A DNA stretch of 64,000 nucleotides, from positions 4,278,001 to 4,342,000 of the forward strand of contig NZ_CP032155.1 in assembly GCF_008329905.1 (NCBI RefSeq), written 5' to 3'. The position numbers were made by a program, and so were the translations under genes. Below are positions 36,501 through 44,801 of this stretch, piece by piece. The notes beneath the pieces were generated by a model. It did not search any database and was not told the origin of the DNA. It was given only the letters and a program-made list of their open reading frames with translations. Position 1 is the stretch's first letter. Each line of letters begins with the position of its first letter. This stretch comes from Mycobacterium sp. ELW1. Its GTDB lineage: Bacteria > Actinomycetota > Actinomycetes > Mycobacteriales > Mycobacteriaceae.

Positions 36501-36607
36501 TCGCTACTTTGCTGCGCGAACGGAGCTGGTGGCCACAACGTCTCGCCACTAGACCAAGGACTGCGGCACCGTCGCGATACCGCCCGACAGTCGACGTCGG
36601 CGCGTGA
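33512..36607 (+). CDS. MmpL-family RND lipid transporter
   Basis: About 1031 residues from GTG 33512, which has GAGGGGG seven bases upstream (GTG 33506 is too close to it). There are two RND repeats with 11-12 membrane helices and two large periplasmic domains. Proton-relay Asp-Tyr pairs appear in LLGAGTDYTVFLISRYHE and VAVGADYNMLLVSRLREE. The porter domain has KISYDDRKGQPPTTASNEGY. MmpL proteins export or flip lipids to the outer membrane using the proton gradient. The usual small partner MmpS is not adjacent. It faces the AraC regulator across 20 bases. Confidence 0.93.
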   Translation: MADDVHGVGTVSRRVRLADPAASPEYSARLARLAAFTVHHKALVIGGWLAIAVVLALLFPQLETVVRRQSVDLIPRDVPSFQTVDRMSAAFGEQGSKTMLFVAMESPAGLTQQARDRYSRLVERLRADHAHVLLVQDLLADPVMKAQAVSADGKAWFLPVGVAGTLGDPTAAESVQAVRATAQRAFDGSDITVRVTGPPATFSDQIASAEHDLLFISIATAGLIALILLMVYRSLFTALLPLLVIGLSLAVGRGVLSAFGQLGMPVSQFTVAFMTAILLGAGTDYTVFLISRYHEQRRAGTPADLAVIHATASIGRVIFASAATVALAFLAMVFATLSVFAGLGPACAVAVLVGFLATVTLLPPVLALAARRGIGEPKPDRTRRYWNSVAVAVVRHPRPLLVASLMILLALSGAAATMKISYDDRKGQPPTTASNEGYQLLDRHFRKDVVITEFLVVENPVDMRTGKGLADLDEMASRISQIPGVVKISGVTRPAGTRLDQAQLSWQNRQIGDKMAGAVADGNSRRDDLAKLTDGANQLANGLAQLDTSVRTALKPLGPVLTQAQSAGQDFQRFAPLLHQLSATSPSIDNAIQAGPGIRPLAERTQGAIDTLNPLVDLLNGSPWCVTTPQCAQIRDQVQILVALRNNGFFSQVAALGDRYDPATNATVTGTIADVQTAVNAMNKAFGALGKPADLAANITRLQDGISQLASGSRALADGVKTLADSNIEMLSGMSQIATQLQNSSRASAGSDAASGFYLPADAFANRQFADVAKQFLSPDGKTARFAVETSNDPYSVEAMDLARQMTQVADGARPNTSLANATISVAGFPAVNSDIQRLLSSDFIQLAIATLVIVGLILVVLLRALVAPLYLLGTVVLNYLASLGIGVIVFQWILGHEIAWPVPLLAFIILVAVGADYNMLLVSRLREESGSNLRIGVLRTVATTGSVITSAGLIFAASMFGLMIGSVAIMIETGLIIGCGLLLDTFLVRTLTVPAIATLLRERSWWPQRLATRPRTAAPSRYRPTVDVGA

Positions 36608-36627
36608 GCATGCAGCTTGCCCTCACA

Positions 36628-37674
36628 TCACGTTTGAGCCGTTGACCGCCCACGGCGCTTGGACTCACTGGGTGGGCGCCCATTCCACCGAATATGGGCT
36701 CGAGTGAATGCGGCCGTCTCCGAATAGCCAAGTCGGCGTGCAGTTTCCTCGACAGTGAGTCCCGAACTCAACAGCTCGGCGGCCAGCGCTGCGCGAACCT
36801 CGTCTGCGAGTGCGCGGTAGCTGGTTCCCTCTCCCGCCAAGTGACGGTGCAACGTGCGATCGGTGATGCAGAGTTCCCTCGCGATGGTCGCCATGGATGG
36901 GATCTGGGTCGAATCTTGGATCATCCGCATCCGCACCCAGGCTGATATGCCACGACGGGTTCGTCGACGGTTCAATAACTCCTCGCACTGGCGGATACAG
37001 ATCGCCGCAGTCTGGGGATCTGGCGCGGGCATCGGTTGGCTCACCAGATCAGCGGGGACAATCAGGGCGTTGCGCACCGCGTTCTCCACAGTGACCGTCA
37101 CGTTGTCGATCTCCACCAGACTTGCCGGCAGCTGCAGATCCGCCACCTCCAGTCGCATCGCGATCGGCGCGTCAACGCCACGCATGAGCGGCGGCAAGAT
37201 CTGCAGGAACATTGCAAAATCGCGTTCGAGCAGAAACCTCCGCACATCGGGAGGAACCTGGGCGTTATCAAGACCGATGACCGCTTCGGTGTTGTTGAGT
37301 TCTGGTGCGGCCAGACTCAGGTAGACGGTACTGAGTGCGGCGTACCGGCAGGCGACGTCTATCGCGTCCCCAACGGTTGGACTCGAAATCAGTGCATAAC
37401 CCAGAATGCCCATGTCGGCGAAGGTGTAGCGCGCACCGGTTTCCGTACCCAGTCCCGGTTGATCGCCGAGTCGGCCGATCAGGTTGCGAATCATCGTCAG
37501 TTCCTGACTCGCATGCATCTCGCTGGTCGGGTCCCTCAACCCCTGCGACGTGAGTCCTGTTCCAGACAAACAGATTTCAGGATTGAGGCCGTGGTGTACC
37601 GCGGTCTCCAAGATGTGTCGACCCGGCGCCGAGGAGCGCGCCACGTCCCACACCGGGGCCATCGGACTAGGCAT
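36628..37674 (-). CDS. AraC-family regulator (OruR/ArgR-like with Arabinose_bd N-domain)
   Basis: 348 residues from ATG 37674 (MPSPMAPVWDVAR). The N-terminal domain, with GHTILE-like start and MGILGYALISSPTVGDAIDVACRYAAL, is that of the AraC group regulating small-molecule catabolism. The C-terminal double HTH has SMATIARELCITDRTLHRHLAGEG and VEETARRLGYSETAAFTRAHIRWNG. It is divergent from the P450 with 72 bases between them, so it probably controls the P450. Confidence 0.88.
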   Translation of the reverse strand: MPSPMAPVWDVARSSAPGRHILETAVHHGLNPEICLSGTGLTSQGLRDPTSEMHASQELTMIRNLIGRLGDQPGLGTETGARYTFADMGILGYALISSPTVGDAIDVACRYAALSTVYLSLAAPELNNTEAVIGLDNAQVPPDVRRFLLERDFAMFLQILPPLMRGVDAPIAMRLEVADLQLPASLVEIDNVTVTVENAVRNALIVPADLVSQPMPAPDPQTAAICIRQCEELLNRRRTRRGISAWVRMRMIQDSTQIPSMATIARELCITDRTLHRHLAGEGTSYRALADEVRAALAAELLSSGLTVEETARRLGYSETAAFTRAHIRWNGRPPSESKRRGRSTAQT

Positions 37675-37746
37675 GTGTCTGAAAATATCAAATGTCTGTC
37701 TGATTCTGTCATTATCGAGCCATTGCGACCGGCCTAACGTCATGTT

Positions 37747-39069
37747 ATGTCGACGGATCTTCTACGGCCCCCACCACGCGCGGTGCTTTCTGCAACTCGC
37801 AGCTCCGTCACTGATCTGTGGCGTCCGGTTGCGACAGGGGCTTACCGCGATCTACGGCGCCCACGCACTGCATCGGCGCCGAAGTCGGTGCCACGAACCA
37901 CATTCGATCCGACGCTCGCCGAGAACATCGCCGACCCCTATCCCGAGCTGCTGCGCATTCGTGAGCATCCGGTGGTCGTCAACGAGCGGCTCGGCGTCTG
38001 GATGATGGGGCGCTACGAGGACGTGCACAAGGCCGTTCGCAACAATGAGGTGTTCTCGTCGAGGGACGGCATCATGCTGCGGTCGTTTGTCACCAGTGCT
38101 GTACTCACCACAGACCCACCCGATCACACCCGCCTGCGGCATCTGACCGCGCCCATGTTCAGCAAGCGTTCGGTACAGACTCTGGCCACAGATATTCGCG
38201 CGTTGTCCGATGAGGCGATCAGGCCACTGCGAGACGGCGACGTCATTGACATGGTCGCGGCGCTGACGATCCCCATGCCCATCAACGTCATTGCCACAAT
38301 CTTGGGTATTCCCCATCCTCAGTGGCCGGCCTTTCGCACCGTATCCAACAAGTTCGCGAGACTATTCGGACCGCGGTCGGTGCACGAGGTCATGCGATAC
38401 GTCGGTTCGCTACTTCAGTCCTACGTGCAGATGCGCAGCTTCATAGACGTCGAGATGGGCCGGCGGTCCAGCACGTCGGCAGACGATCTCTTGGGTTGGT
38501 TGCAGGCAGCCAAAGAATCCGGCGAGCTCAGCGATCAGGAAGCTTTCTTCTACGCGCTCATCCTTCTGGTCGCCGGCAACGAGACCACTACAAACCTGTT
38601 GGGCATGCTGCTCGTCAGGCTCGCCGAGGACCGCGAGTTCTTCCTGACGTTGAAAGCCGACCGCAGCCTGCTTCGCCCGGCGGTCGAGGAGACCGCGCGT
38701 TGGGGCTCGCCGGTGCAGTGGGTCACCAGAACCGCTACCGCGCCCTATCGGATCGGCGACACGGTAATCCCTAAGGGCGCAAAGGCGTTGCTCTTCTATG
38801 CCTCGGCGAACCGAGACCCGGCGAAGTTCAGCGACCCCGATCGGTTCGACCCTCATCGCGACACGACCGGGCACCTGGCATTCGGCCATGGACTTCACTT
38901 TTGTCTGGGCGCTCATCTCGCACGACTCGAAGTGATCACAGCGGTGGACCATCTGCTGGACGAACTCGACGGCCTGGAGCTTGCTGGACCCGTGCGCTGG
39001 GGTACCAATCCTTCACTGCGAGGACCTGTTTCGATTCCCTTACGCGTCCGGCGAGGAAGCGCTTCCTGA
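37747..39069 (+). CDS. Cytochrome P450
   Basis: 440 residues. I-helix motif LVAGNETTTNLL near 276, ExxR in VEETARW, and the heme loop AFGHGLHFCLGAHLARLE with the thiolate Cys near 386. It is a soluble bacterial monooxygenase needing ferredoxin and reductase, neither of which is adjacent. The N-terminus is about 30 residues longer than usual. It lies between its probable AraC activator and a solitary mce gene. A sterol or fatty-acid substrate is suggested only by the company of Mce, KstR-like and EBP-like genes. Confidence 0.92.
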   Translation: MSTDLLRPPPRAVLSATRSSVTDLWRPVATGAYRDLRRPRTASAPKSVPRTTFDPTLAENIADPYPELLRIREHPVVVNERLGVWMMGRYEDVHKAVRNNEVFSSRDGIMLRSFVTSAVLTTDPPDHTRLRHLTAPMFSKRSVQTLATDIRALSDEAIRPLRDGDVIDMVAALTIPMPINVIATILGIPHPQWPAFRTVSNKFARLFGPRSVHEVMRYVGSLLQSYVQMRSFIDVEMGRRSSTSADDLLGWLQAAKESGELSDQEAFFYALILLVAGNETTTNLLGMLLVRLAEDREFFLTLKADRSLLRPAVEETARWGSPVQWVTRTATAPYRIGDTVIPKGAKALLFYASANRDPAKFSDPDRFDPHRDTTGHLAFGHGLHFCLGAHLARLEVITAVDHLLDELDGLELAGPVRWGTNPSLRGPVSIPLRVRRGSAS

Positions 39070-39196
39070 GCGACTGCATGCCGCCCCAATGTCGCTGTCT
39101 CCCAGTTCCATCGGAATATGACGATTCTATGTATCGAGGCCGCTGAGCGCCGCTTCGACGTAGTCGTGGACCGGTGGGTCCGCAGGCCTGCTCGTC

Positions 39197-40456
39197 CTAG
39201 GGATTGATGGTGTTTTCACCGACCTGGCGTCCCCACACATATTCGGTAAGCAATGGCTGCCCGAGTTCGAGGTGGTTGTAGGGAGCCAGTGATGCGCCGG
39301 TGTCGGCTACCAGGTAAGGGGCGGGCCAGAAATCCTTGGTGACTGTCTGCCAACATCCAGGGGCGCCGCCCGGGCCGCCTCGCGCATTGGAACGGGGCAG
39401 GTTATCCGGATAGACGTACGGATTCGGCGCACCGGTGAGCCCGATACGGAAGTCGATCGAGTAGCCGTTGCCGCCTGCGGATTCAACAGTCTGCGGCAGG
39501 ATCGCAGCATAATTTCTTATGCTGCACAGGAATTCGGGACTGTAGGTGTTCAAGGTGCCGGTGGTCGTCACCAGGTCAGCCAGACCTCGCACCAGGTAGG
39601 GACTTCCCCGCCCCACGATGTCAGCGCCAGCGTTGCCGAAGCCCGCGGCAGCCAGCAGCGCCGCATCGAGATCGGCTCGCTGCTCATTGACGGTGCCTGC
39701 CGTGGTCGCTGCATTGTTGAGGAATTTCCAGAAATCGGGTGAGGATTGGGCATAGACGTCGGCGAGGTCGGTAAGGCGTTTGATGTCTTCGCGGATCTGC
39801 GGCATTTCAGGGTTGATGTCGTCGAGGACAGCATTGCCCGCGATGATTGATCGGCCGAAGTCGAGGCCGTGCCCGTCCAGTGCCTCGGCGGTGGCCGCAA
39901 GAGTCAGGTTGAGTTTGACGGGATCGACTTTCTGCGCGATCGACATCAAGGTTTCGAACAGGGTGTTGAATTCGGTCGTCACGTGCGAGACGTCGATCAC
40001 CTGCGAGCTCGACACGCGCGCAGATGCCGGTCTCGACGGGCTACGGAAGGCTACATACTTGTTGCCGAATACCGTGCTGGCCTTGATCTCGGCGGTCACG
40101 TTGGCCGGGATCAGCTCGATGTACTTTGGAGCGACGTCCAGGGACAGTTTCGCCTTGGTGGTGTCATCTTGCTGGATCGCGCGCACCGCGGCGACCCGGC
40201 CGATTTCGACGCCGTTGTAGGTCACTTTTGCCCCGGGCTCCATGACCAGCCCAGCGCGATCCGACACCAGGGTCAAGTGCATGGCCGGAGTGAACTCACC
40301 GTGAAATTGCAGGTAGACCGTCGATACCACTACTACGACCAGGGCCAGCGCCACGGTCCCGGCCGTTCGTAACGGTGGATGGTGCCGCCAGTGATTCAGC
40401 GTGCGACCAACAGCGGCGCGATTCGACGAACGACTCACGCGGACAGGGGTTTTCAT
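39197..40456 (-). CDS. Solitary Mce family protein (MceA-like)
   Basis: 419 residues. The anchor AGTVALALVVVVVSTVYL is followed by an MCE domain with VSDRAGLVMEPGAKVTYNGVEIGRV, the MceA pattern, then HVTTEFNTLFETLMSIAQKVDPVKLN. It stands alone: no mceB-F and no yrbE genes are near. It differs clearly from the MceA of element A. It could replace MceA in another Mce hexamer. A TetR gene lies upstream on the same strand with a repeated operator-like word in between. Confidence 0.9.
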   Translation of the reverse strand: MKTPVRVSRSSNRAAVGRTLNHWRHHPPLRTAGTVALALVVVVVSTVYLQFHGEFTPAMHLTLVSDRAGLVMEPGAKVTYNGVEIGRVAAVRAIQQDDTTKAKLSLDVAPKYIELIPANVTAEIKASTVFGNKYVAFRSPSRPASARVSSSQVIDVSHVTTEFNTLFETLMSIAQKVDPVKLNLTLAATAEALDGHGLDFGRSIIAGNAVLDDINPEMPQIREDIKRLTDLADVYAQSSPDFWKFLNNAATTAGTVNEQRADLDAALLAAAGFGNAGADIVGRGSPYLVRGLADLVTTTGTLNTYSPEFLCSIRNYAAILPQTVESAGGNGYSIDFRIGLTGAPNPYVYPDNLPRSNARGGPGGAPGCWQTVTKDFWPAPYLVADTGASLAPYNHLELGQPLLTEYVWGRQVGENTINP

Positions 40457-40522
40457 ATGACGGGCTCACTGGATCGTGGTCGACTGAACCTCATAAGTGT
40501 ACCTATAGTAGCACAACGCTAC

Positions 40523-40548
40523 ATAGCGTTTTGAAACTGTTAGTAGCG
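40523..40548. promoter_or_regulatory. Operator-like repeat before solitary mce
   Basis: The region reads TAGCGTTTTGAAACTGTTAG and then TAGCG. The words TAGCG, GAAACTGTT and GTAG recur in the same order at 41399-41423 upstream of the TetR gene. AACGCT-ACAT-AGCGTT at 40515-40530 is also palindromic. Confidence 0.5.
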
Positions 40549-40680
40549 TTTTCTCAGCGCGGCTGGCGGATGGCGATGACGCAGGGTCACCAGGAAGTTT
40601 CAGCCAGGCCCAGTGCGAGCCGCCCGGTCCCAGCGACGACAAGCCGCAGGCGAACCGCCGGCGCACCTACCAATTCGCCG

Positions 40681-41328
40681 TCACGCCTCGGTTCGGGTGC
40701 GTGAGTGTGCGGCCAGAAAGTCGTCGACGATGCGGACGCACTGGTCACGGCTGATGGTGCAGAGTCCGGTCATGCGTGCGAAGACCAGCGGACCGACGAG
40801 CTGGCACTCAGCCAATTCGAGGTCGAATTCGTCAAGTTCTTCGCGAGCCTGGTCGCTCGACAGGATTTCGTCGAACGGTTTGCGGTATTGCTCGACGACC
40901 CTAGAACGCAGGCTGCCAGCCGGGCTGTCCTCATCTGCGGTGCCGTCAGCAGCAGGATCGGTGGGCCCAAGGGCGACCCAAGCCAGCGTGGTGACCTGGA
41001 TCGGGGCATCGGCAAAGAGTGCGGCCTGCCGGCTGAGGATTTCAATCAGCCTCTGCCGCAGCGACCCCTCGTCGGGTGTCGGTGTAGTGACGTGCGGCAG
41101 CAGGCGCTCGAATGTGGCCGCCAGCAACTGTGATGAGCTTGCGAAATGCCGATAGAGGGTGGTGCGAGCCACCTTGGAGGCTTTGGTCACCGCGTCGATC
41201 GTGACGGCTTCGATTCCCCCGGTGGTGAGGAGTGCCGCCGCCGCGTCGAGCAGTCGGTTACGCGACCTGATCCGGCGGGGGTCGATGTCATCATCGTCGT
41301 CTGCGTATGCCGCCGGTTGAGTGCTCAC
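40681..41328 (-). CDS. TetR-family regulator
   Basis: 215 residues. A charged N-terminus (ADDDDDIDPRR) precedes the HTH domain with VTIDAVTKASKVARTTLYRHFASSSQLL. The C-terminal domain, with DQAREELDEFDLELAECQLVGPLVF, resembles mycobacterial TetR proteins near mce and fatty-acid genes. It is located between the solitary mce gene and a thioesterase; both its own upstream region and that of mce carry the same operator-like word, so it likely represses both. Confidence 0.85.
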   Translation of the reverse strand: MSTQPAAYADDDDDIDPRRIRSRNRLLDAAAALLTTGGIEAVTIDAVTKASKVARTTLYRHFASSSQLLAATFERLLPHVTTPTPDEGSLRQRLIEILSRQAALFADAPIQVTTLAWVALGPTDPAADGTADEDSPAGSLRSRVVEQYRKPFDEILSSDQAREELDEFDLELAECQLVGPLVFARMTGLCTISRDQCVRIVDDFLAAHSRTRTEA

Positions 41329-41398
41329 TGCGTTGTCCCTTCGGAAAATGGGACCTGCGGGCGGCGTTTCCAGCAGGCGTCAAGGTATGGTACCAAGA

Positions 41399-41423
41399 GT
41401 AGCGTAGCGAAACTGTTCGTAGG
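41399..41423. promoter_or_regulatory. Operator-like repeat before TetR gene
   Basis: GTAGCGTAGCGAAACTGTTC followed by GTAGG matches the word before the solitary mce gene at 40523 (AGCG, four bases, GAAACTGTT, one base, GTAG). It probably mediates autoregulation. Confidence 0.5.
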
Positions 41424-41582
41424 TTTGTCCGCGGTTACGGAGAACACCCTGGTCGGTAGGCATGGCCGTCGTGTCTACGCGGGAGGGTCTTGGTGCGTCC
41501 AGAAGCTGCCAAACGAAGGCTCGTTGCAGTTGCGGTGCGGGCCCGACGATATCGCGAATCAGTGCGAAACAAGGGGATGACG

Positions 41583-42104
41583 ATGGGTGACACAGCACAT
41601 CCGGGGCCATATCTACTGCCTCCGCATACCTCGACGTGTACCGGGTGCGGGCCCGCGAATTCGCATGGATTGCAGCTGGTTGTCTATCGCGACGGTGACG
41701 AGGTCTACAGCGATGTGACGTTCGATGAGCGCCATATCGGCGCCCCAGGACTGGCGCACGGCGGCGCAGTAGCGACAGCCTGTGACGACGTACTGGGCTT
41801 CACGTTGTGGGTGGCCGGCACGCCCGCGGTGACACGCAGTCTGACAGTGGAGTATCTGCGACCTGTCCCGTTGCACGAACCGCACAGGATTACTGCCCAG
41901 ATCACCGGCCGCCAAGGACGTGCTCTTCACGTCAGCGGAACGGGAGTCAGTCACGATGGCATCACCCGGTTCACCGCCAGCGCAGTCTTCGTGACGGTGG
42001 GTGTCGATCATTTCGCTGCGCACGGCGACGTGAGCGGATTCGAGGACCTGTTTGATCGGCTAGCCGGCGCGCTTCACCAACCAATTGGTGATCACAGCGT
42101 CTGA
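41583..42104 (+). CDS. PaaI-type hotdog thioesterase
   Basis: 173 residues from ATG 41583, with AAGGGG six bases upstream. CTGCGPANSHGLQLVV at the start and APGLAHGGAVATACDDVLG at the active site are typical of the mycobacterial hotdog thioesterase group, followed by LTVEYLRPVPLHEP. It is predicted to cleave acyl-CoA in the cytosol. It is divergent from the TetR gene and 16 bases before the KstR-like pseudogene, the same strand. Confidence 0.82.
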   Translation: MGDTAHPGPYLLPPHTSTCTGCGPANSHGLQLVVYRDGDEVYSDVTFDERHIGAPGLAHGGAVATACDDVLGFTLWVAGTPAVTRSLTVEYLRPVPLHEPHRITAQITGRQGRALHVSGTGVSHDGITRFTASAVFVTVGVDHFAAHGDVSGFEDLFDRLAGALHQPIGDHSV

Positions 42105-42120
42105 GCGTGGCGTTGGCAGC

Positions 42121-42748
42121 ATGGCTTCGAAGTTGAGGCAGCATCGCCCCGATAGGGCGGCCGACCTTGGCGGTGTCGACACGTACCGCCGTAACAGTGC
42201 AGTAGATGCCGCGATGATGCTGGCAGTTAGCGGCGGTTACGAGGCTGTGCACGTTCGCGCGGTGGCCGCGCAGGTCGGAATCGGCGTCAGCACGCTGTAC
42301 CGGTACTTCCCCTCCAAGATCCACCTCTTGGTGTCGGCGTTGACCCGCGAGTTCCAAGAGTTTGGAAACAGCCGCGATTGGACCGTCACCGCGTCGACAC
42401 CGCGCGAACGCCTTCGCTTGCTCGTCGACTGCCTGCACACCGAATGGCAACCAAGACCCGCGCTTGACCGAGGCGGTGACGCGCGCCTTCGTCCTCGCCG
42501 ACCACACCGCCGCCGCAGCCACCGATGAAGCGATCGACGTCATTGAAGGTCTGCTGGCAAGGACTTTGAGCGGCGGCGAGCCCACGGTCAGAGACCAGCG
42601 ACTAGCGGGGCTGATCGCTGATGTGTGGCTTGCCAATTTGGCGGCGTTCAGCAGTGGGCGAATATCGGGTGAAGTCGCTCGGGATCGAATCGATAGGGCC
42701 ATCGACCGCTTTGTGGACGCCACTCATGGCGATCCCGAAGTGGGCTGA
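42121..42748 (+). pseudogene. KstR-like TetR regulator, frameshifted
   Basis: The first frame reads GGYEAVHVRAVAAQVGIGVS, then TLYRYFPSKIHLLVSALTREF, close to the HTH of the cholesterol regulator KstR (GGYEAVQMRAVADRADVAVG and TLYRYFPSKVHLLVSAL as I remember it). After LHTEWQ near 42451 this frame becomes Arg-rich nonsense. A +1 shift gives DPRLTEAVTRAFVLADHTAA and LIADVWLANLAAFSSG, the expected KstR-like ligand domain to the stop at 42748. Removing one C at 42451-42452 restores one protein of about 208 residues. So the gene is complete but for one base; a sequencing error cannot be excluded. Confidence 0.8.
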
Positions 42749-42916
42749 GAACCTGTTCTTGATAACAGTAGAGAAAGTTCTCACAGCCTCGATCCGATAG
42801 GCATTTTTCGGTCCGTGGTGGCGGACGGGAGCGCCAGCGGACGGGAGCCGCCGCGGCGTGGATCTTTCGCCCAAATCGCGTCGGTGCTGTGTCGGGCACA
42901 TTCGTAGACTTGCATC

Positions 42917-43456
42917 GTGGTGACGGACGCGGCACGTGCACGGGCGATCGCCGAGGAGCGACTGGCCGATCTGCCGCATCGGTGGGCCCATGTCTGCGGA
43001 GTCGCGGCGACGGCGGAGCGATTGGTCGTCGGCTTGGGCGCCATGGATGCCGACGCGGTGGTGGCTGCCGCGTGGCTTCACGATGTTGGCTATGCGCCGT
43101 CAGTTCGATCGACTGGTTTCCACCCCGTCGACGGCGCAGTGTTCGTCCGCGACGAGGGCTTTCCCGCAGTGGTGGTCTCGCTGGTGGCCTATCACACGGG
43201 CGCGGTGTTCGAGGCGCGGGAGCGCGGCCTCTTAGACGCGCTGGCCGAGTTCACGGCACCTCCGTCGTTGTTACTAGACGTGCTGACGTGCGCGGACTTG
43301 ACCACTGGCCCGCAGGGCTCGCCTGTGCGAGCTGAAGATCGAGTCACGGAGATCCTGTCGCGTTACCCCGATGGGGATCCTGTGCATCGTGCGATCGAGC
43401 GGGCGGCGCCGAGCCTGTTGGCGGCGGCAGCACGAGTTAGTGCCTCCGCCGGCTAG
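42917..43456 (+). CDS. HD-domain phosphohydrolase
   Basis: 179 residues from GTG 42917. HRWAHVCGVAATAERL and AAWLHDVGYAPSVRSTGFHPVDGA give the metal-binding His and His-Asp of an HD domain. AYHTGAVFEARERG and DVLTCADLTTGP supply the later ligands. HD proteins of this small type occur repeatedly in actinomycete integrative elements next to Nudix and XRE genes. The substrate is unknown, probably a nucleotide. Confidence 0.82.
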   Translation: MVTDAARARAIAEERLADLPHRWAHVCGVAATAERLVVGLGAMDADAVVAAAWLHDVGYAPSVRSTGFHPVDGAVFVRDEGFPAVVVSLVAYHTGAVFEARERGLLDALAEFTAPPSLLLDVLTCADLTTGPQGSPVRAEDRVTEILSRYPDGDPVHRAIERAAPSLLAAAARVSASAG

Positions 43457-43472
43457 AGACGACCTTGCCGGG

Positions 43473-43943
43473 CTACCCGAGGTATGGGCTGTCGCGGCGT
43501 TGAAGGTAGTGCTGAATGCGCAGCCGCATCGAGGGGTGGACGTCCAAAGATGCAAGTTCGCCTGGTGACGTCCAGGCGATGTCGGTGCTTTCCGAGTCGA
43601 CTCGCAACTGTCCACCGAGCAGCCGGGTGGTGAAGCACAGCGAGAACTGTTGACGGACTTCACCGTCGGCGTAGGCCATAACGTGGCGAGGATTGGTGTA
43701 GACGCCGATGAGTCCGCTGATCTCGACGTCGAGACCGGTTTCCTCTTTCACTTCACGAACCGCCGCGTCGACGATGGATTCGCCCAATTCCATTGCGCCA
43801 CCCGGCAATGCCCAAAGGTTATTGTCGCGGCGGCGAATTAGCACGATGCGATCATGTGAATCGGTGACGACGGCGGTAGTGGAGGGCACCACACTGTTTG
43901 CGGCTGGCGCGTGGGGATCGTTGTAGTAGTCGGTCCGGGCCAT
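43473..43943 (-). CDS. Nudix hydrolase, possible Pif-like immunity factor
   Basis: 156 residues from ATG 43943. A full Nudix box runs from Gly49 to Leu71: G, five residues, E55, seven residues, R63-E64, then EE67-68 and G70. The pSAM2 protein Pif, which blocks redundant transfer between element-carrying cells, has a Nudix motif. The present gene sits beside the XRE regulator of a pSAM2-like element, so a Pif-like role is a reasonable inference. Plain nucleotide-sugar or NTP hydrolysis is the alternative. Confidence 0.82.
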   Translation of the reverse strand: MARTDYYNDPHAPAANSVVPSTTAVVTDSHDRIVLIRRRDNNLWALPGGAMELGESIVDAAVREVKEETGLDVEISGLIGVYTNPRHVMAYADGEVRQQFSLCFTTRLLGGQLRVDSESTDIAWTSPGELASLDVHPSMRLRIQHYLQRRDSPYLG

Positions 43944-43963
43944 ACGGTTCTCCAATCGGCAGG

Positions 43964-44683
43964 TCAGGCGTGCGTGGGTAATGGTTGGGCGGTGTTCCAC
44001 ACCCGTTCGAAAGAGAGTTGGTGATCGCGCCACAGCTCGGGCGCGTCGTCACGTCGAATAAAGAGGACGGGATTGTCGCTGGCGGGAGCACCGTATAGGT
44101 GCGGGTTGGCAATCAGGGTGTTGTCCGCGCGGAACATCGACGTGTACAGCGGTGTGGCGTGTGTGCGCACCTCCAAGCCTGGGGCGTCGGCGAGTGAAGC
44201 CAATCGTGCGAGTGTGATCTGGCAGCGAGCTGCTAGAACTGAGCCAATCGTCTCCTCTTCCCCGCGTTGGCTTACCGCAGCGCAATCGGGATCACCCACG
44301 ATGAAGCGAATGGCGACTCCGCGTTCGGCCGCGACTGCGAGCGTTGAGCAGAACCTGGGAATGCCGTCGAAGAGGAAGGTGCCCCCGTAGACCAGGATGT
44401 CGATCTGCTCGGCGGCGCCGCCGAACAGTTGGGTCCACACGGCGACAGGGACGTCCGCGCGGCTTCGGTACACACTGACCGCGACCGTGCCGGTACCAGG
44501 TGGGCGCAGGGTGGGAAAGATGTCTGGCCACAGCGTCTGCGGATCACAGCCCAGTGCGTCGGCGGTGGCGCGCGCGTTGACCGCCTGGGGCAGTGATTCA
44601 CCCCTGACCCAGCGGCCCACCGTCTTGACGTCGACACCGGCGGCTGTTGCGAGTCTGGCTTCGCTGAAACCCTTTTCACTCAT
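43964..44683 (-). CDS. XRE-family regulator with DUF5919 domain
   Basis: 239 residues. The N-terminal HTH is FSEARLATAAGVDVKTVGRW, followed by VRGESLPQAVNARATADALG. The C-terminal part, YRSRADVPVAVWTQLFGGAA and IDILVYGGTFLFDGIPRFCSTL, is the DUF5919 (phospholipase-D-like fold) seen in actinomycete AICE regulators paired with Nudix proteins. It is 20 bases upstream of the Nudix gene on the same strand, and divergent from the transfer/replication operon. The gap between carries three regular TGTCCG repeats, its likely operators. Confidence 0.8.
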   Translation of the reverse strand: MSEKGFSEARLATAAGVDVKTVGRWVRGESLPQAVNARATADALGCDPQTLWPDIFPTLRPPGTGTVAVSVYRSRADVPVAVWTQLFGGAAEQIDILVYGGTFLFDGIPRFCSTLAVAAERGVAIRFIVGDPDCAAVSQRGEEETIGSVLAARCQITLARLASLADAPGLEVRTHATPLYTSMFRADNTLIANPHLYGAPASDNPVLFIRRDDAPELWRDHQLSFERVWNTAQPLPTHA

Positions 44684-44801
44684 TCGCGTCGTCAGTGCGT
44701 GGTTAGGAACAGGTAGCTTCTCGATCTGCTCATGCTAGGAGCGCGGTGCCAGCGTTAGCGACGCCCAAAGCACAAAAGTTGGCGCGCGATTGTCGTCCGA
44801 G

